64,000 bases of DNA from the NCBI GenBank assembly GCA_017979445.1, contig CM030714.1:19909405-19973404 (forward strand), given 5' to 3'. The first letter of the stretch is position 1, and each line of letters begins with the position of its first letter. A program made the translations under genes and the position numbers. This document shows, piece after piece, positions 1-11,446 of this stretch. The notes beneath the pieces are model-generated. The model was not told the origin of the DNA, did not search any database, and was given only the letters and a program-made list of their open reading frames with translations. Source of the stretch: Akebia trifoliata (taxonomy: Eukaryota > Streptophyta > Magnoliopsida > Ranunculales > Lardizabalaceae).

Positions 1-644
1 TATTTGGTATTTGCCAGATCTATTTCAATGCCTCTTCTGTTGATGATGAACCCTAGTAGCTTGCCCGATATTGTCCCGAATACACATTTTACCAGGTTGA
101 GCCTTAAACTATACTTCCTTAGTCTATCGAACAACTTCTTGAGATTTACCATATGATATTCTTCTATGCCCAGACTTAGCGATCATGTCGTTTACATAAA
201 CCTTCATTTCTTTATAGATCATGTCATGGAATAATGCGGTCATCGCTCGTTGATAAGTTGCCCTTGCGTTCTTTAACCCGAATGACATGACTTTGTAGTG
301 GAAAATACCCCAAGGTGTGATGAATGTAGTATTTTCCTAGTGTTCTTCTACCATTTTTATCTGGTTATAGCTCGAGAAGTCATCCATGAACGAGAACATG
401 CCATGCCATGTTATACTGTCGACCAAAGTATCAATGTGTGGTAGTTAAAAATCATCCTTAGGACAAACTTTGTTCAGGTCCCGATAGTCAACACAAATGT
501 GTACCTTTTCATCTTTTTTAGGTACTGGAATGACGTTAGCTAGCCACTCGGGATACGTTGAACTACAAGGAATCCAATTTGGAACTGTTTCATGACCTCA
601 TCCTTGACCTTGAGGCTCCACTCTAGCTTCAGTCTTCTCAATTT
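1..644 (-). pseudogene. Ty3/gypsy reverse transcriptase fragment, inactivated
   Basis: Conceptual minus-strand translation gives the classic gypsy RT blocks: a VIPVPKKD-type block and the CVDYRDLNK motif near 450-540, a MFSFMDDFSSYNQIKM block near 345-400, the HYKVMSFGLKNA block near 275-305, and the catalytic box near 184-201. The catalytic box reads YVND where the family has YVDD, so the first metal-binding aspartate is replaced. In-frame stops lie after the PKDDF block and in the EEH-ENT block. The domain continues off the left edge. Homology is certain from these motifs; inactivity follows from the stops. Confidence 0.88.
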
Positions 645-959
645 TCACTTGATCAGCTTGCTTCCTGGAGTAATTGGTAGTTTGTGGATGAAAAGATCTG
701 TATCTAACCCAAGCATGTCTCTGTATGACCATGTAAATACATCTTGATAATTGTGTAAGAGTTTAATCATTTCTTCATTTTGTTGTTGTGTCAATAAGAC
801 TCCGATTTTGACGATTCGTGGATCCTCTTTGGTACCAAGATTGATTGAATTTATATCCTCAATGTTTGGTTGAACACTTTTTTTGTGATGTTCTACCAAG
901 TCTTTGATTTCTTTAGGTGGGTATTCCATTTCATCCTTAAACTCTTCTTCGATCCCCAT
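645..959 (-). pseudogene. Gypsy pol linker between protease and RT
   Basis: A 104-residue open stretch with the block QDVFTWSYRDMLGLDTDLFIHKLP near its C-terminus. Ty3/gypsy pol proteins carry this just before the RT fingers (typical form: DVFAWSYEDMPG followed by a V-H-L-P segment). It lies immediately upstream of the RT fragment in the same orientation. The ATG at its start is probably only an internal methionine. It is part of a dead polyprotein, not a gene of its own. Confidence 0.8.
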
Positions 960-1728
960 GAGGTCAAAGTCGAGGTCAAGATCAAAATCATACTCGTCCC
1001 TTTCAAATTCTATTATACTTGGGTACTCATTTGATCAAGACAAATCTCTTTAAAAAAAATTTGGTTTTTGAAAAATATCTATTTTTTTTACAAATTTGAA
1101 AGATTTTTTATTTATTTTTATTTTTGAGGAATATTTATTTTCTTGTTGCTTTTTAAATATCTAAAATAAGAAGAACAGTCATGCAAATTCATTAGTAAGG
1201 ATAGGGAGCTCTCAAAATAGTCTTTACCTAAGGACGAGGACTCATTATGGTCATTGAGCAAATTAGATTTATCTAACGTCATTTTTTTAGGCCCCCGTAG
1301 CCTCAAGGGTTAAAGGGAATTCTTCCCAATTGTATAGGACCTCTTCTTTTTTGATGGGGCGGATGAGGTGGGAAAATAGTGTCTTTTGTGGTTCGGAGAT
1401 GACCATTATCATTGATTGATTAGGATCGGGTATAATTCCTCCCAGGCTTGGTAGGATGATGACTAATGCCCAGTTGATGCTGATGGGGAAAGTGATTCAT
1501 TTTCTTTGCTCGTAATGATTTCCACTTTTCCAGGCTTTCAGGTTGTCTCTGGTAGACTCTCATTGGAATCCCCATTCAATAGGACATCAATGTCTTCCAC
1601 GAGGGATAGTTGGGACTCAACAACTAAGTCTTGCTGAATGTGCTTGAGTTTGAAACTTATTGTTCTTGAGTTTCTGGATGGCTTTGTTGGCAGTTATTCT
1701 AATAGACTGTCGGATCTGACTTGAGATT

Positions 1729-1980
1729 TCAGAAGCTAACACTGATATGAGGAACCTTGCCCAAATTCAAAATATTTGGTTTACGATTTTGCTTTCTTGC
1801 TAGTCGAAGTTTTCTCTTCTTATCATTCATATCTGATATATCATTTTTCGTAAGTCTAAACCCCAAACCAAAATAAGGAGTGTGTTTCTTCGCTTCAACT
1901 GGTGTGGCTTTCCCTTTTCGTCTCGGTCCCAATCCTTGTCGGGGTCTATAACCTGCTTTCTTCAAGACCAGGCCAATCAT
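1729..1980 (-). pseudogene. G-patch-like segment of gypsy polyprotein
   Basis: An 83-residue open stretch begins with an M-I-K-like start, then a GYRPRQGLGPRRKGKATPVE block and a FGLGFRLTKND block. Plant Ty3/gypsy polyproteins of the Tat/Ogre type often carry such a glycine-rich G-patch-like stretch between protease and RT. Position (between protease and RT in the same orientation) agrees. No function can be claimed for this isolated piece. Confidence 0.6.
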
Positions 1981-2329
1981 CAGATTTGCCCTTGATAATT
2001 ATGTTTTTACCTTCTCTTTCCCCTTTTCGACATGATTAACGGTAGCGAATTGGTAGGAATGGTATAGTGTCTAGTCCTTCATCATTTCTATGTCTATGAA
2101 AGGAACATTCGAAGCTCTCTCAGTCAGGATGAGGTTTTCTACTAAGACAAATATCATCCTTTGCCTCATTATAAACTTGATTCTTTGGTGCAAAAAGGAA
2201 GGTACTATTCCTGTAATTTGGATTCATGGCCTACCCAACAGCAAGTTGAATGTCATCGATATTTCCATGACCTTAAACGTTACCTCAAATGTAAAAGGGC
2301 TTATAGTGATCGATAAATCCACTTCTCCC

Positions 2330-2708
2330 AGATAATCCCTTCTTGAGCTATCAAAATCTCAAATGACCTTATTGTTGAGTTTGACATGCGACCAATCAAT
2401 GTTGAACTTGTAGAAGGTTTTGAGAGGACAAACATTGAGAGCTAAGTCATTATCAATTAGTACTTTGGCAACTATCATGCCTTTGCTCATGACCATGATA
2501 TTTAATGGTTCGATATGCCCCCTCCCTCTGGGATGAACTCGCTCTCTATGAAGATGATGGGATTGGGAGCCATGATCTTACCAACCGTTTGTTCTAGCTG
2601 TGCGAGTAAAGTTGTCGTAGGTACATGCAATTTTCCCAGAATTCTCAATAGTACTTCTTGATGTTCCTCTGATTTCTGTAGAAGACCCAGAATATTGATC
2701 TGAGCCAT
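2330..2708 (-). pseudogene. Gypsy retropepsin region, degenerate
   Basis: The right part (2502-2708) is open for 68 residues and starts AQINILGLLQKSEEHQEVLL, a block that precedes the protease in many plant gypsy polyproteins. Further left, an IDNDLALNVCPL block occupies the place of the protease active-site loop (family form: D-N/T-G-S-S-L-N-V), and a LLGRPWI block (about 2215-2240) matches the conserved LGRPW element. The active-site loop is altered and at least one stop lies between the blocks, so the enzyme is not functional. Confidence 0.7.
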
Positions 2709-3589
2709 TGTTTATTTAGTTAGTCTACTATATTATGCTCACTCTTGCGAATAAGCTTAATGAAGTCTGTTGCCTCCTTATCTAATATTTTCCCCTTTTT
2801 TTCTTCCTTGTCATCTTCGTTCATTTTGCCTTTCCTTTTTTCTTTTCTTTTCTCTTCATCCTCTGTTCATTTTGTTATTTCTTTTATCTCTTCCTTGATG
2901 CTTACCCCTTTTACTGGTACTCTTTGGCATTTTCCTACTTTTGTCATGTGACCAATGTCAACTATTGTTGCCTTCTTCATTATCTTGACCCATGTTGATG
3001 TGGTGATAGTTGTCTTGTAGCTCCATGGGACTACTTGGTTAAAGTTATACGAGAATGGTTTAGGTGAGCGTATGGTCATTGAAGGTGAATCATGTTTTAC
3101 ATTGAGGATAAGGGGTGGTGGTTGTGATTTGGATGTCATGGTGGTGGGTGGAGTTACTTGAGGAGTCGATGAAGTATAAGGAATGATGAATAGTAGTCGT
3201 GAGGATGAGGTGTAAGGTATATGAAGGGGTGGTCAAGTTAAATTTTGAAGATTTGACGATGTACAAGGTATAATGAGAGGTGTTTAGGTAGTAGTATTGG
3301 GAATTTGATGAGTATGATGGATGGTGAGATCAGTTATTCTGAGTAGTAGTTGCGAGTTTTGAGGTGGGTTCGTTGTATACTAGAAAATAGTGCTAACTGT
3401 TAATGTCTCTGATTCCCTTGTTAAGTGGATTTTGATCTTTGTCCCGACAGGAGCTATCAAAGTTGATGGATTAAAATCTAATTATCCGAGAATGACATTT
3501 ACTACATGCTCGTTTCCCCTTCCATGGTGGGTAGATAAGGGGTTTTAATTGATGTTCTACTATTGGGTGGGATTTACTGATCCATCCAA

Positions 3590-4778
3590 TATGAGAGCTT
3601 TCTTGTCTATTAAGTTTTGTACCTAGTGTTTGAATTGCCAACACTAATCTATAGAGTGCCATGGTGCACCCATATGAAATTTACAAAACAAGCTAGGGTT
3701 GTACCCTGGTCCCTTTGTAGCCTCTAGATTTAGTGGTTGTTTCGTGAGGTACTCTCCCCTAAGTAGTATTGAGAGCAACTCTGATATTGTCATGGGTAAG
3801 CTGGTGAACACCCTATTAACTCTATTAGGTCGTGCTTGCTAACCCTGCCTGTACTGTGGTGCCTATTGTGCGATTGGTGGAGGGTTAGCTCGGAATGGGT
3901 TCTAAGGTACGGGAGTCTAGGTTAGTGAGGGCATCGGAGCCTAAAAGGTTGACGGAACTTGTGTCTTGGTACTGGTGTCAAGATGAAGAGGGGTTAGTTC
4001 GGTTGTACATTGTTAACTTGTGTTTCTTCCTTCCCACAGGTACCGATTTTGTTTGTAGGGATATCCCTGTCGCTGCACCTAGGCTTGTAAAGTCAAATAT
4101 AAGACCCCCGTCTTTGACCCGATCTGCTACCTATATTAGATTTGAGAAAGTGCTTGTAGGGTGTCCTAACAAATGAGTATAAAAAGCGTGTCCTAATGTT
4201 GAGATGAACGTGGTGTTCATCTCTTGTTTAGTCATGGCTGGCCTCACTTGTGAAGCAGACTTTCACCACCTCTGAACGTACTCTTTCATCGTTTCTCTTT
4301 GTTTTCACGTCATCTTAGCCATGTCATTCCAGTCCAAACCCACATCTGTATTGAATCGGTAATTGTGCCAGAACATTTTCGTCAGGTCTTGCCAATTCTT
4401 GATGAGTGCATGGTCCAATCTTGAGAACTATTTGAGGGCCGGCCCTGTTAGGCTTCTTTGAAACAACTGTACCAGTAGTTTGTCATCTTCACCATACTGA
4501 CACATAAATCCACAATACAACTTCAGATATGATAGAGGACACCCTACTCTATTATATTTCTCAAATTTCGGACACTTGAACTTGGCTGACAGTTGTGCAT
4601 TAGGATAAAAACAAAGGTTTTTAAACTGAGTTCCGCTCATGGTGTTGAGGCTTCTGATTCTCCTCATTTCCTCTTGAAAAGCCTCAATTTGTTGGGCCAT
4701 TTTTTCGCTTGTCATGTTTTTGGCCTCTAGGACCTTATACTCATACTCATCGTCAAGAATGACCACAGGGGGTGGCAT
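3590..4778 (-). pseudogene. Gypsy gag fragment
   Basis: The first part (4428-4778, 116 residues) has a coiled-coil-like start (KMAQQIEAFQEEMRRI) then the gag core blocks KFKCPKFEKYNRVGCP and LFQRSLTGPALK. Plant gypsy gag has the same blocks as K-x-P-D-F-E-K-Y-x-G and FQ-D-S-L-x-G. Beyond 4428 the frame is broken, but the segments NWQDLTKMFWHNYRFN and KEYVQRWKSAS are still readable down to about 4260. Near 3590-3705 a CKFHMGAPWHSIDxC motif resembles the cysteine/histidine motif late in such gags. Several in-frame stops show it is dead. Confidence 0.78.
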
Positions 4779-5224
4779 ATTCTATGGAATGTAGAGTAGG
4801 GACCCCTGGTATCCCAAAAGTGTGGGTGGCAGGGTGGTCTGTGGCCCTTGTGGAGGTTGCTCAAGTAGATCTTAGTTTGACCCTAATGCATGTTGTCGTA
4901 CTGTCTGGGCATATATAAAGTTGGCATTCACTAACATGGCACTCAACATATTTTCTTACCTCTCAGTAGTTTTTAATAATGTTGCAATCCTTGCATCAAC
5001 ATCTGATGTTTCAGCCGTTGTAGGCTATGCTTCTTCAAATGTACTCATGGTAGTGATTGAAGATTTGAGAAAATATGAAGGCACCTCGGGCTATTTATAT
5101 TTCTTTCGTTTGGCCACCTGTGGGTATAGAAGACCAAGCGTTGCCATCTTGTTTACAAAAAAAAAATGCATGATGTTTTATTAGGTCGGGTCATGTTATT
5201 TATTATAAAGTAAACGAGTTTTAA

Positions 5225-5860
5225 AGAAAAAGGGGTTTTTCGGCACGAAGTCGGCATCAACACGGAGTTAGCATCATCGCGAAGCTAGATTGTGTACTTT
5301 TGAAAATAATTACATCAACACGAAGCTAGAATCAACATGGAGTTGGCATCAATATGGAGTTGGATTGTATACTTTTGAAAATAATTACATCAGCACGGAT
5401 CTGGCATCAACACGGAGTTGGCATCAACACGGAGCTAGATTGTATATTTTTGAAAATAATTACATCAGCACGGAGTTGGAATCAACACGGAGTTGGCATC
5501 AACACGAAACTGGATTTTAAAAGTAATTTCATCAGCACAGAGTTGTGTAACAGAATTGGTATCAGCCCAAAACTGGGTTTCGAAAATAATTTCATCAGTA
5601 CAAAGCTGGCATCAACACGGAGTTGGCATCAGCATAGAGTTGGGTTTCAAAAATAATTTCATCATCACAAAGTTGGCATCAACACGAAGTTCGCATCAGC
5701 ACGAAGATGGGTTGTGTACTTTTGAAAATAATTAGATCAACATGGAGCTGGTATCAACACGGATTTGGTATCAGCATAGAACTGGGTTTTGAAAATAATT
5801 TCATCAGTACGGAGCTAGCATCAACACGTAGTTGGCAAACATTTTGTAAAATCAAATTTT
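5225..5860 (+). repeat. Tandem minisatellite, ~17-bp subunit in ~85-90-bp higher-order unit
   Basis: The subunit catcaacacggagttgg recurs with small changes more than twenty times. After every three to five subunits there is a spacer containing a TTTTGAAAATAATT core, giving a higher-order unit. The repeated spacers at about 5298, 5370, 5447, 5580, 5650, 5722 and 5790 show this. Short open frames here are by-products of the repeat and are not called as genes. Confidence 0.9.
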
Positions 5861-5913
5861 TGTGAAATTGAATTGGAAGAATACACGTTTTTTGTTAGCC
5901 TCTAATTCAGTAA

Positions 5914-7653
5914 TGTAGACACCCCATTTTTGCAATCACCTGACTAATCAACTCGTCAACCCGATCGCAACGGTTCCAATTGATAGATGATCATTCTAAA
6001 GCTTATTTTGTTAGCAGATATGTTTTAGAAATCCGGATGAGGTATCTCGAACTAACAAAACTACAGAAATCACACTACGCTAGGAAAATATAACCTCAAA
6101 AACATAGATATCATCATATTGTAGACAAAAAGAAGCTTTACGATAAAAATCACTGAAAAATGACCAAATTACCGAAATAATACCCCTAACATCAAAATGT
6201 CCTTAAAGCCTACGTTACGCTTAGGAAAATCCATTGAAACACATAAAACAAAAAATCGAAATCAAATAAATAATTTCGTCAATTTTCACAAAATTTGATA
6301 AAATTACGAAAATGCCCTTCATAAAGTTCATGACCATTTCGCACAAAAAATTTCATAAATGACACAAATCAATATTCTCATTGAATTCCTTATGAAAAAT
6401 CGATTCTAAAACATCCTAGAACATCAAAAACTGACTTAAAACGCAAAATGTCCTCTCCGAGGGTAAAATGGTAATTTTACAATTTTAATAATTAAAAATT
6501 TTAAATTAAAACATTTATTAAGGTATAATGAAATCCTAATTGAAATTAAAGTCAATCAAGTAAGACTAAAATTAAAATCTTAAAAGTCAATCAAGTAAGA
6601 CTAAAGTCAAGATCTTAAAGTCAATCAATTAAGACTAAAGTCAAGAAATTAAAGTCAATCAATTAAGACTAAAGTCAAGATCTTAAAATCAATCAAGTAA
6701 GACCAAAGTCAAGATATTAAAGTCAATCAAGTAAGACTAAGGTCAAAATCTTAAAGTCAACCAAATAAGACTAAAGTCAAAATCTTAAAGTCAATCAAGT
6801 GAGACTAAAAGTCAAAACCCTAATAGAATTCTAATTAAAAAATAACTCTATTTAAAACAATCTTAATTAAATAATAACTCTTTTTAAAATAATTCTAATT
6901 AAAATATAACTCTACCTAAAACAATTCTAATTAAAATATAACTCTACCTAAAACAATTCTAATTAAAATCTAACTCTAACTAAAGGAATTATAATTAAAC
7001 ACTAATTATATCTAAACAAATACTTAAAAAATCTATAAATAGGGGTCCTCACAACCTATTTTTGTATGAAAAAATAAACCCTAGAAAAAATAAGTCAATG
7101 AGCCTCCCCAACCTCCCCAAAATCCTAATTTTGAAGTCATAACTCCTTACCTAACACCCATACCCCAACTTTAGCTCCAAAAACACTCAAAAACCCTTCT
7201 AAAATACCTTAAAATCCATTAAAAAAAAATCAGAAAACTCACAGATCCAAGAAGAAGATACCTCAACTTGGAGATCCGAAATCAGATCCGGCAATCGAAA
7301 GAAGTGAGAAATACTATACAAGGAGTTGTTCTATCAGATCTGAGGGAACAAAACCGTTGCGTTCGGAAAAGGTAACTATTTTTATTTTTTATTATTATTA
7401 TTTAGGTTTTGTTAGCAATATAATTTTATTTGGGAATTAGTAGAGACCGACGTTTGCCGGGCGGAGTTGCTGCCTAACACCTTCCAACCCCGTAATTTGA
7501 TCTCCGAACTCAGTTATTTTTTAAGTAGATTAGTTGTTATTTATCCGTTTAGAGTCGATATTCGGTTCCTAGACCATAATAACTAGGTGGTGACTCCCAA
7601 ACCTCAAAAATCAAAAGCGGATCCGTACACCCCGCAGATCGAGGGTGCTTTTA
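5914..7653 (+). mobile_element. Family-1 5' LTR (A)
   Basis: Starts TGTAGACACCCC and ends near GGTGCTTTTA, aligning end to end with the LTR at 17876-19681 (end GGCGCTTTCA). It contains an internal minisatellite (about 6540-6830, unit near 28-34 bp of the type AAGTCAATCAAGTAAGACTA), a second short repeat (about 6830-7010), a TATAAATA box near 7033-7040 and the stem-loop described elsewhere (7462-7492, here imperfect). By eye about a dozen differences separate A and C in their first 110 bases, so the insertion is not recent. Confidence 0.88.
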
Positions 7654-7654
7654 G

Positions 7655-7671
7655 TGACGACTCCACTGGGA
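7655..7671 (+). other. Primer-binding-site-like tract of element A-C
   Basis: tgacgactccactggga lies one base after the LTR end. It matches the corresponding tracts behind the minus-strand LTRs at 42937-42953 and 21605-21622 (consensus TGGCGACTCCGCTGGGA). Its complement ends in CCA, as a tRNA 3' end must. I cannot assign the tRNA from memory. The third base is A instead of G, a likely mutation. Confidence 0.65.
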
Positions 7672-8240
7672 ATTATTGAGGATCTGACTTGAAAAGTCCC
7701 AAGTGTGGGATGCATTGCCAATATGACCTTTTTTTATTTGATTTTTAGTTATTTGTTTATTTTATTTTTTTATCATTCTTTTTTATTTAATTATGGATCA
7801 TTTGTTTGGATTCTGAATACTTTGTTTTGGCACATTTTCATGGGAATGACCCTAAATAATGCAGGATGTCAAGAGGATAATATTGTGAAAAAAATGGTTG
7901 TTGAACCATTCTCATTATTTGGTTTATTTTATATTTTTGGGTTGTATTATCTTTTCTGGGCATTATTTGGATTTTGGGTATGTCATTTTCGAGTATCACT
8001 TTTTATGATTCAATCTAGGGTCATTTTGGGATGACCCTAAATAATGATAGATTCAAATTGACATAAATTAAAGATGGAATGATGGTGGTTGGGATGTGAG
8101 TTACATAAATATATATATATTTTTAATTTTGGATGAATTATTTTTTAACACGTTACTAGGCATTAATTTTTTTGTAAAAATAAATTATTTGTGAGTGATG
8201 TGGTTGCAAATAAAAAAATTGTCTTTTTTAATGTTATTCG
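7672..8240 (+). other. Leader of element A-C, non-coding
   Basis: Shares blocks with the minus-strand leader near 42730-42936, for example the AATTATTGAGGATC tract right after the primer site and the GACCCTAAATAATG tract (twice here, about 7848 and 8033). A 109-codon open frame at 7705-8034 is dominated by F, L, Y and W from T-rich sequence and has no recognisable motif; I do not call it a gene. Confidence 0.6.
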
Positions 8241-9590
8241 TGATAATAAGAGAATTCAAAAAAAAAACAAAACAAAACAAAACAAAAACAAAAAAAAGTA
8301 AAAAAAAATTAAAAAAAATGTTAATAAAAATTATTTAAAAAAATGTTAAAAAGTAAAAAAAACTAAAAAGAACGTTTAAATTTTAAAAAAACTTTTTTTT
8401 AAACGTTGAAAAAAAAAAGAAAAGAATTAAAAAATGTTAAAAAATAAAATAAAAAATATTATAAAAAAACATTAAAATTTTTTTTTAAAAAAGTTAAAAA
8501 GAAAAAAAAGAACGATCAAAATTTTTAAAAAAAAATTTAAAAAAAAACATAAAAAAATAAAATAAAATAAAAATTAAAACGTTAAAAAAAATAAAAGTTA
8601 AAAAAACGTTAAAAAAAGAGAAAATAAAAAAAAAACTTTAAATAGAAAAAAAAGATTAAAAAAATTAAAAAAAACCTTAAAAAAAGAAAAAAACGTAAAA
8701 AAATTTTAAAAATAAAACGTTAAAAAATAAAACATAAAAGAAAAATGTTAAAAAAAATTTAAAAGAAAATTAAAAATAAAATAAATTAAATTATAGAAAA
8801 AGATTAAAAAAAATTTTAAAAACGTTTAAATTTTTTTTAAAAAAATGTTAAAAAAAAACGTAAAAAATTAAAATAAATAAAATAAAATAAAATAAAAGTA
8901 AAAATAAAACGTTAAAAAAAAAGAGAAAATTAAAAAAAAAAACATAAAAAAATAAAATAAAATAAAAATTAAAACGTTAAAAAAAATAAAAGTTAAAAAA
9001 ACGTTAAAAAAAAGAGAAAATTAAAAAAAAAACTTTAATAGAAAAAAAAGATTAAAAAAATTAAAAAAAACCTTAAAAAAAAAAAAAACGTAAAAAAATT
9101 TTAAAAATAAAACGTTAAAAAAAAACATAAAAGAAAAATGTTAAAAAAAATTTAAAAGAAATTAAAATAAAATAAATTAAATTATAGAAAAAGATTAAAA
9201 AAAATTTTAAAAACGTTTAAATTTTTTTTAAAAAAATGTTAAAAAAAAAACGTAAAAAAATTTAAAAAAAAATTTAAAAGAAATTAAAATAAAATAAAAT
9301 AAAAGTAAAAATAAAACGTTAAAAAAACTTATAAAAAAACGTTAAAAAAAATAAAAGTTAAAAAAACGTTAAAAAATATTAAAAAAATGTTAAAAAAAAA
9401 ACGTTTAAATTTTTTTTAAAAAAAGTTAAAAAATATTAAAAAAATGTTAAAAAATAAAAGAAAAACGTTAAAAAAACTTATAAAAAAACGTTAAAAAAGA
9501 AATAAAAATAAAAATAAAAAATAAAAAACGTTAAAAAAAAAGTAAATAAAAAAACCGTTTAAAAAAAAATAGAAAATAATAAAAAAGGTT
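8240..9590 (+). repeat. A-rich low-complexity tract with ~395-bp duplication
   Basis: About 1.35 kb built almost wholly of A-runs broken by short GTT, CGTT, TTTAAA and similar spacers. It is not a simple homopolymer: the segment around 8545-8865 is repeated almost exactly at 8940-9260, an offset near 395 bp. C and G are almost absent apart from the recurring ACGTT. It sits in the untranslated leader of the family-1 element; the related element at 40.6-42.9 kb has only short A-runs at the matching place. Confidence 0.9.
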
Positions 9591-9730
9591 ATAACTTCTT
9601 ATCTCTACAATTATCAATCTACCATCAATTTAATGTTCACATAAATCTCAAATTATTTTGAGTCACCCAAAATTATCCCCAATTGGACTATAAGGAAAAC
9701 TTTTGTGCCTATCTCAATGATTGATATTAT

Positions 9731-11441
9731 TGAAAACGTCATCGATCCGCGGGGTGCGCAGATCTGCTTTTGACCTTTGAGGTTTGGGAGTCGCCACCTA
9801 GTTATTACAGTCTAAGAAACGAATTTTAACTCAAAATGGATAAAAATAACTAATTTACTTTTTAAAAAAAATAATTGAGTTCGGGGATCAAGTTATGGGG
9901 TTGGAAGGTGTTAGGCACCAACCCCACCCGGCAAACGTCGGTCTCTACTAATTCTCAAATAAACTACATTGCTAAAAGACCTAAGTAATAAAAAAATTTA
10001 AGAAATTTATACCTTTCCGAAGACAACGGTCTTGTTCCCTCAGATCTAATAGAGCAGCTCCTTATACAGTACTCCTTACTTCGTTATGTCTCCAGATCTG
10101 ATTTCTGATCTCCGAGGCAAGGTATCTCTTTCTTAGATCTGGATTCTTCGAATTTTTTTTATGAATTTTGGGGTGTTCTTGAAGAGTTTCTAGGTGTTTT
10201 TCAAGCTAAAATCAAAGTATGAGTGTTAGGTAAGAAGTTGGGGCTTCAAAATTAGGGTTTATGGGAGGCTAGGGAAGCTTTTTGACCTACTTCTCTTTGG
10301 ATTTATTATTTGATACGAAAATAGGATATGGAGGCTCTTATTTATAGATTTTTAAGTGTTTGTTTAGATAGAATTAGTGTTTAATTATAATTCTTTTAGT
10401 TAGAGTTATATTTTAATTAGAATTATTTTAAGTGGAGTTATATTTTATTTAGAATTCTATTAAATAGAGTTATTATTTAATTAGGATTGTTAAATAGAAT
10501 TTTTATTTAATTAGAACTCTATTAGGGTTTTGACTTTTGGTCTTATTTGATTGACTTTAAGATTTTGACTTTAGTCTTACTTCATTAACTTTAATATCTT
10601 GACTTTAGTCTTACTTGATTGACTTTAATATCTTGATTTTAGTCTTACTTGATTGACTTTAATTTTTTGGAGAACCCCTTTTATTAGATCTTTAAGTCTT
10701 TGGACCCCAAGATGGAAAGGCCCTTGAATAAATATCTTGGAACCATCAACAATTTTGCCTGAGAGCATGATTGATCGATTTTTTTGACTTAAATTTTTAA
10801 ATTAATTTTATTAATGTTTCACTTTATATTATTTAATATTTTATTTATTAATTTCAAAATTTTAAAATTTTTTAATTGGAAAATTATCGTTTAGCCCCTG
10901 AAGAGAACTTTTGCGTTTCAAGTCGGTTTTTTATGTTCTACGATGTTTTAGAATCGATTTTTCGTAAGGAATTCAATGGGAATATTGATTTGTATCATTT
11001 ATGAAGTTTTTTGTGCGGAATGGTCGTGTACTTTATGATGGGCATTTTCATAATTTTGTCGAATTTTGTGAAAATTGGCGAAATGATTTATTTGATTTTG
11101 ATTTGTTGTTTTATGTGTTTAAATGAGTTTTCCTAAGCGTAACGTAGGCTCTAGGGATATTTTAAGGTTATGGATATCTTGATAATTTGATCATTTTTTA
11201 GTGATTTTTATCATAAAGCTTCTTTTTGTCTGCAAGATGATGATTTCTATGTTTCTAGGGTCATATTTTCCTAGTGTAGGATGGTTTCTACAGTTTTGTC
11301 AGTTCGAGATACCTCATCCGGATTTCTGAAACATATCTGGTAACAAAATAAAGTATTGGAATAAACATTCATCATTGGGAACCGTTGCAATCGGGTTGAC
11401 GAGTTGATTAATCAGGCGAGTGCAAAAATGGGGTGTCTACA
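9731..11441 (-). mobile_element. Solo family-1 LTR (B), minus strand, with 5-bp TSD
   Basis: Begins TGAAAACGTCATCGATCC and ends GGGGTGTCTACA, i.e. the reverse complement of a complete family-1 LTR. It is flanked by ATTAT at 9726-9730 and ATTAT at 11442-11446, a perfect 5-bp target duplication, so it inserted as an element and then recombined to a solo LTR. It has a ~125-bp segment (about 10666-10790) that LTRs A, C and D lack but E has. It carries a perfect copy of the LTR stem-loop (9896-9926). Confidence 0.93.
9896..9926 (-). other. LTR stem-loop, copy in B
   Basis: Nine-base arms tggggttgg and ccaacccca pair perfectly around a 13-nt loop (plus-strand aaggtgttaggca, element sense TGCCTAACACCTT). 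Same place in the LTR as the stem-loops at 19491-19521, 47379-47411 and 56451-56485. Confidence 0.75.
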
Positions 11442-11446
11442 ATTAT

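Larger units (their letters stand above)
1..5913 (-). mobile_element. Degenerate Ty3/gypsy retrotransposon (gag to RT), minus strand
   Basis: Reading leftwards on the minus strand, the order is gag (about 4778-3590), aspartic protease (about 2700-2330), a G-patch-like stretch, the pre-RT linker and reverse transcriptase, which runs off the left edge. This gag-PR-RT order is that of Ty3/gypsy elements. Stops and frame changes occur throughout, so it is dead. The segment 4780-5225 has no recognisable coding sequence and would be the leader; tandem repeats follow. No LTR of this element is in the window. Its right part ends where the plus-strand family-1 LTR begins at 5914. Whether the repeat leader really belongs to this element is inference. 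Confidence 0.8.

Noticed and set aside
7705..8034. 109-codon plus-strand open frame
   Set aside because: Composition is that of T-rich non-coding leader (F, L, Y, W runs); no motif, no relatives recognised, and it lies between primer site and A-rich tract.
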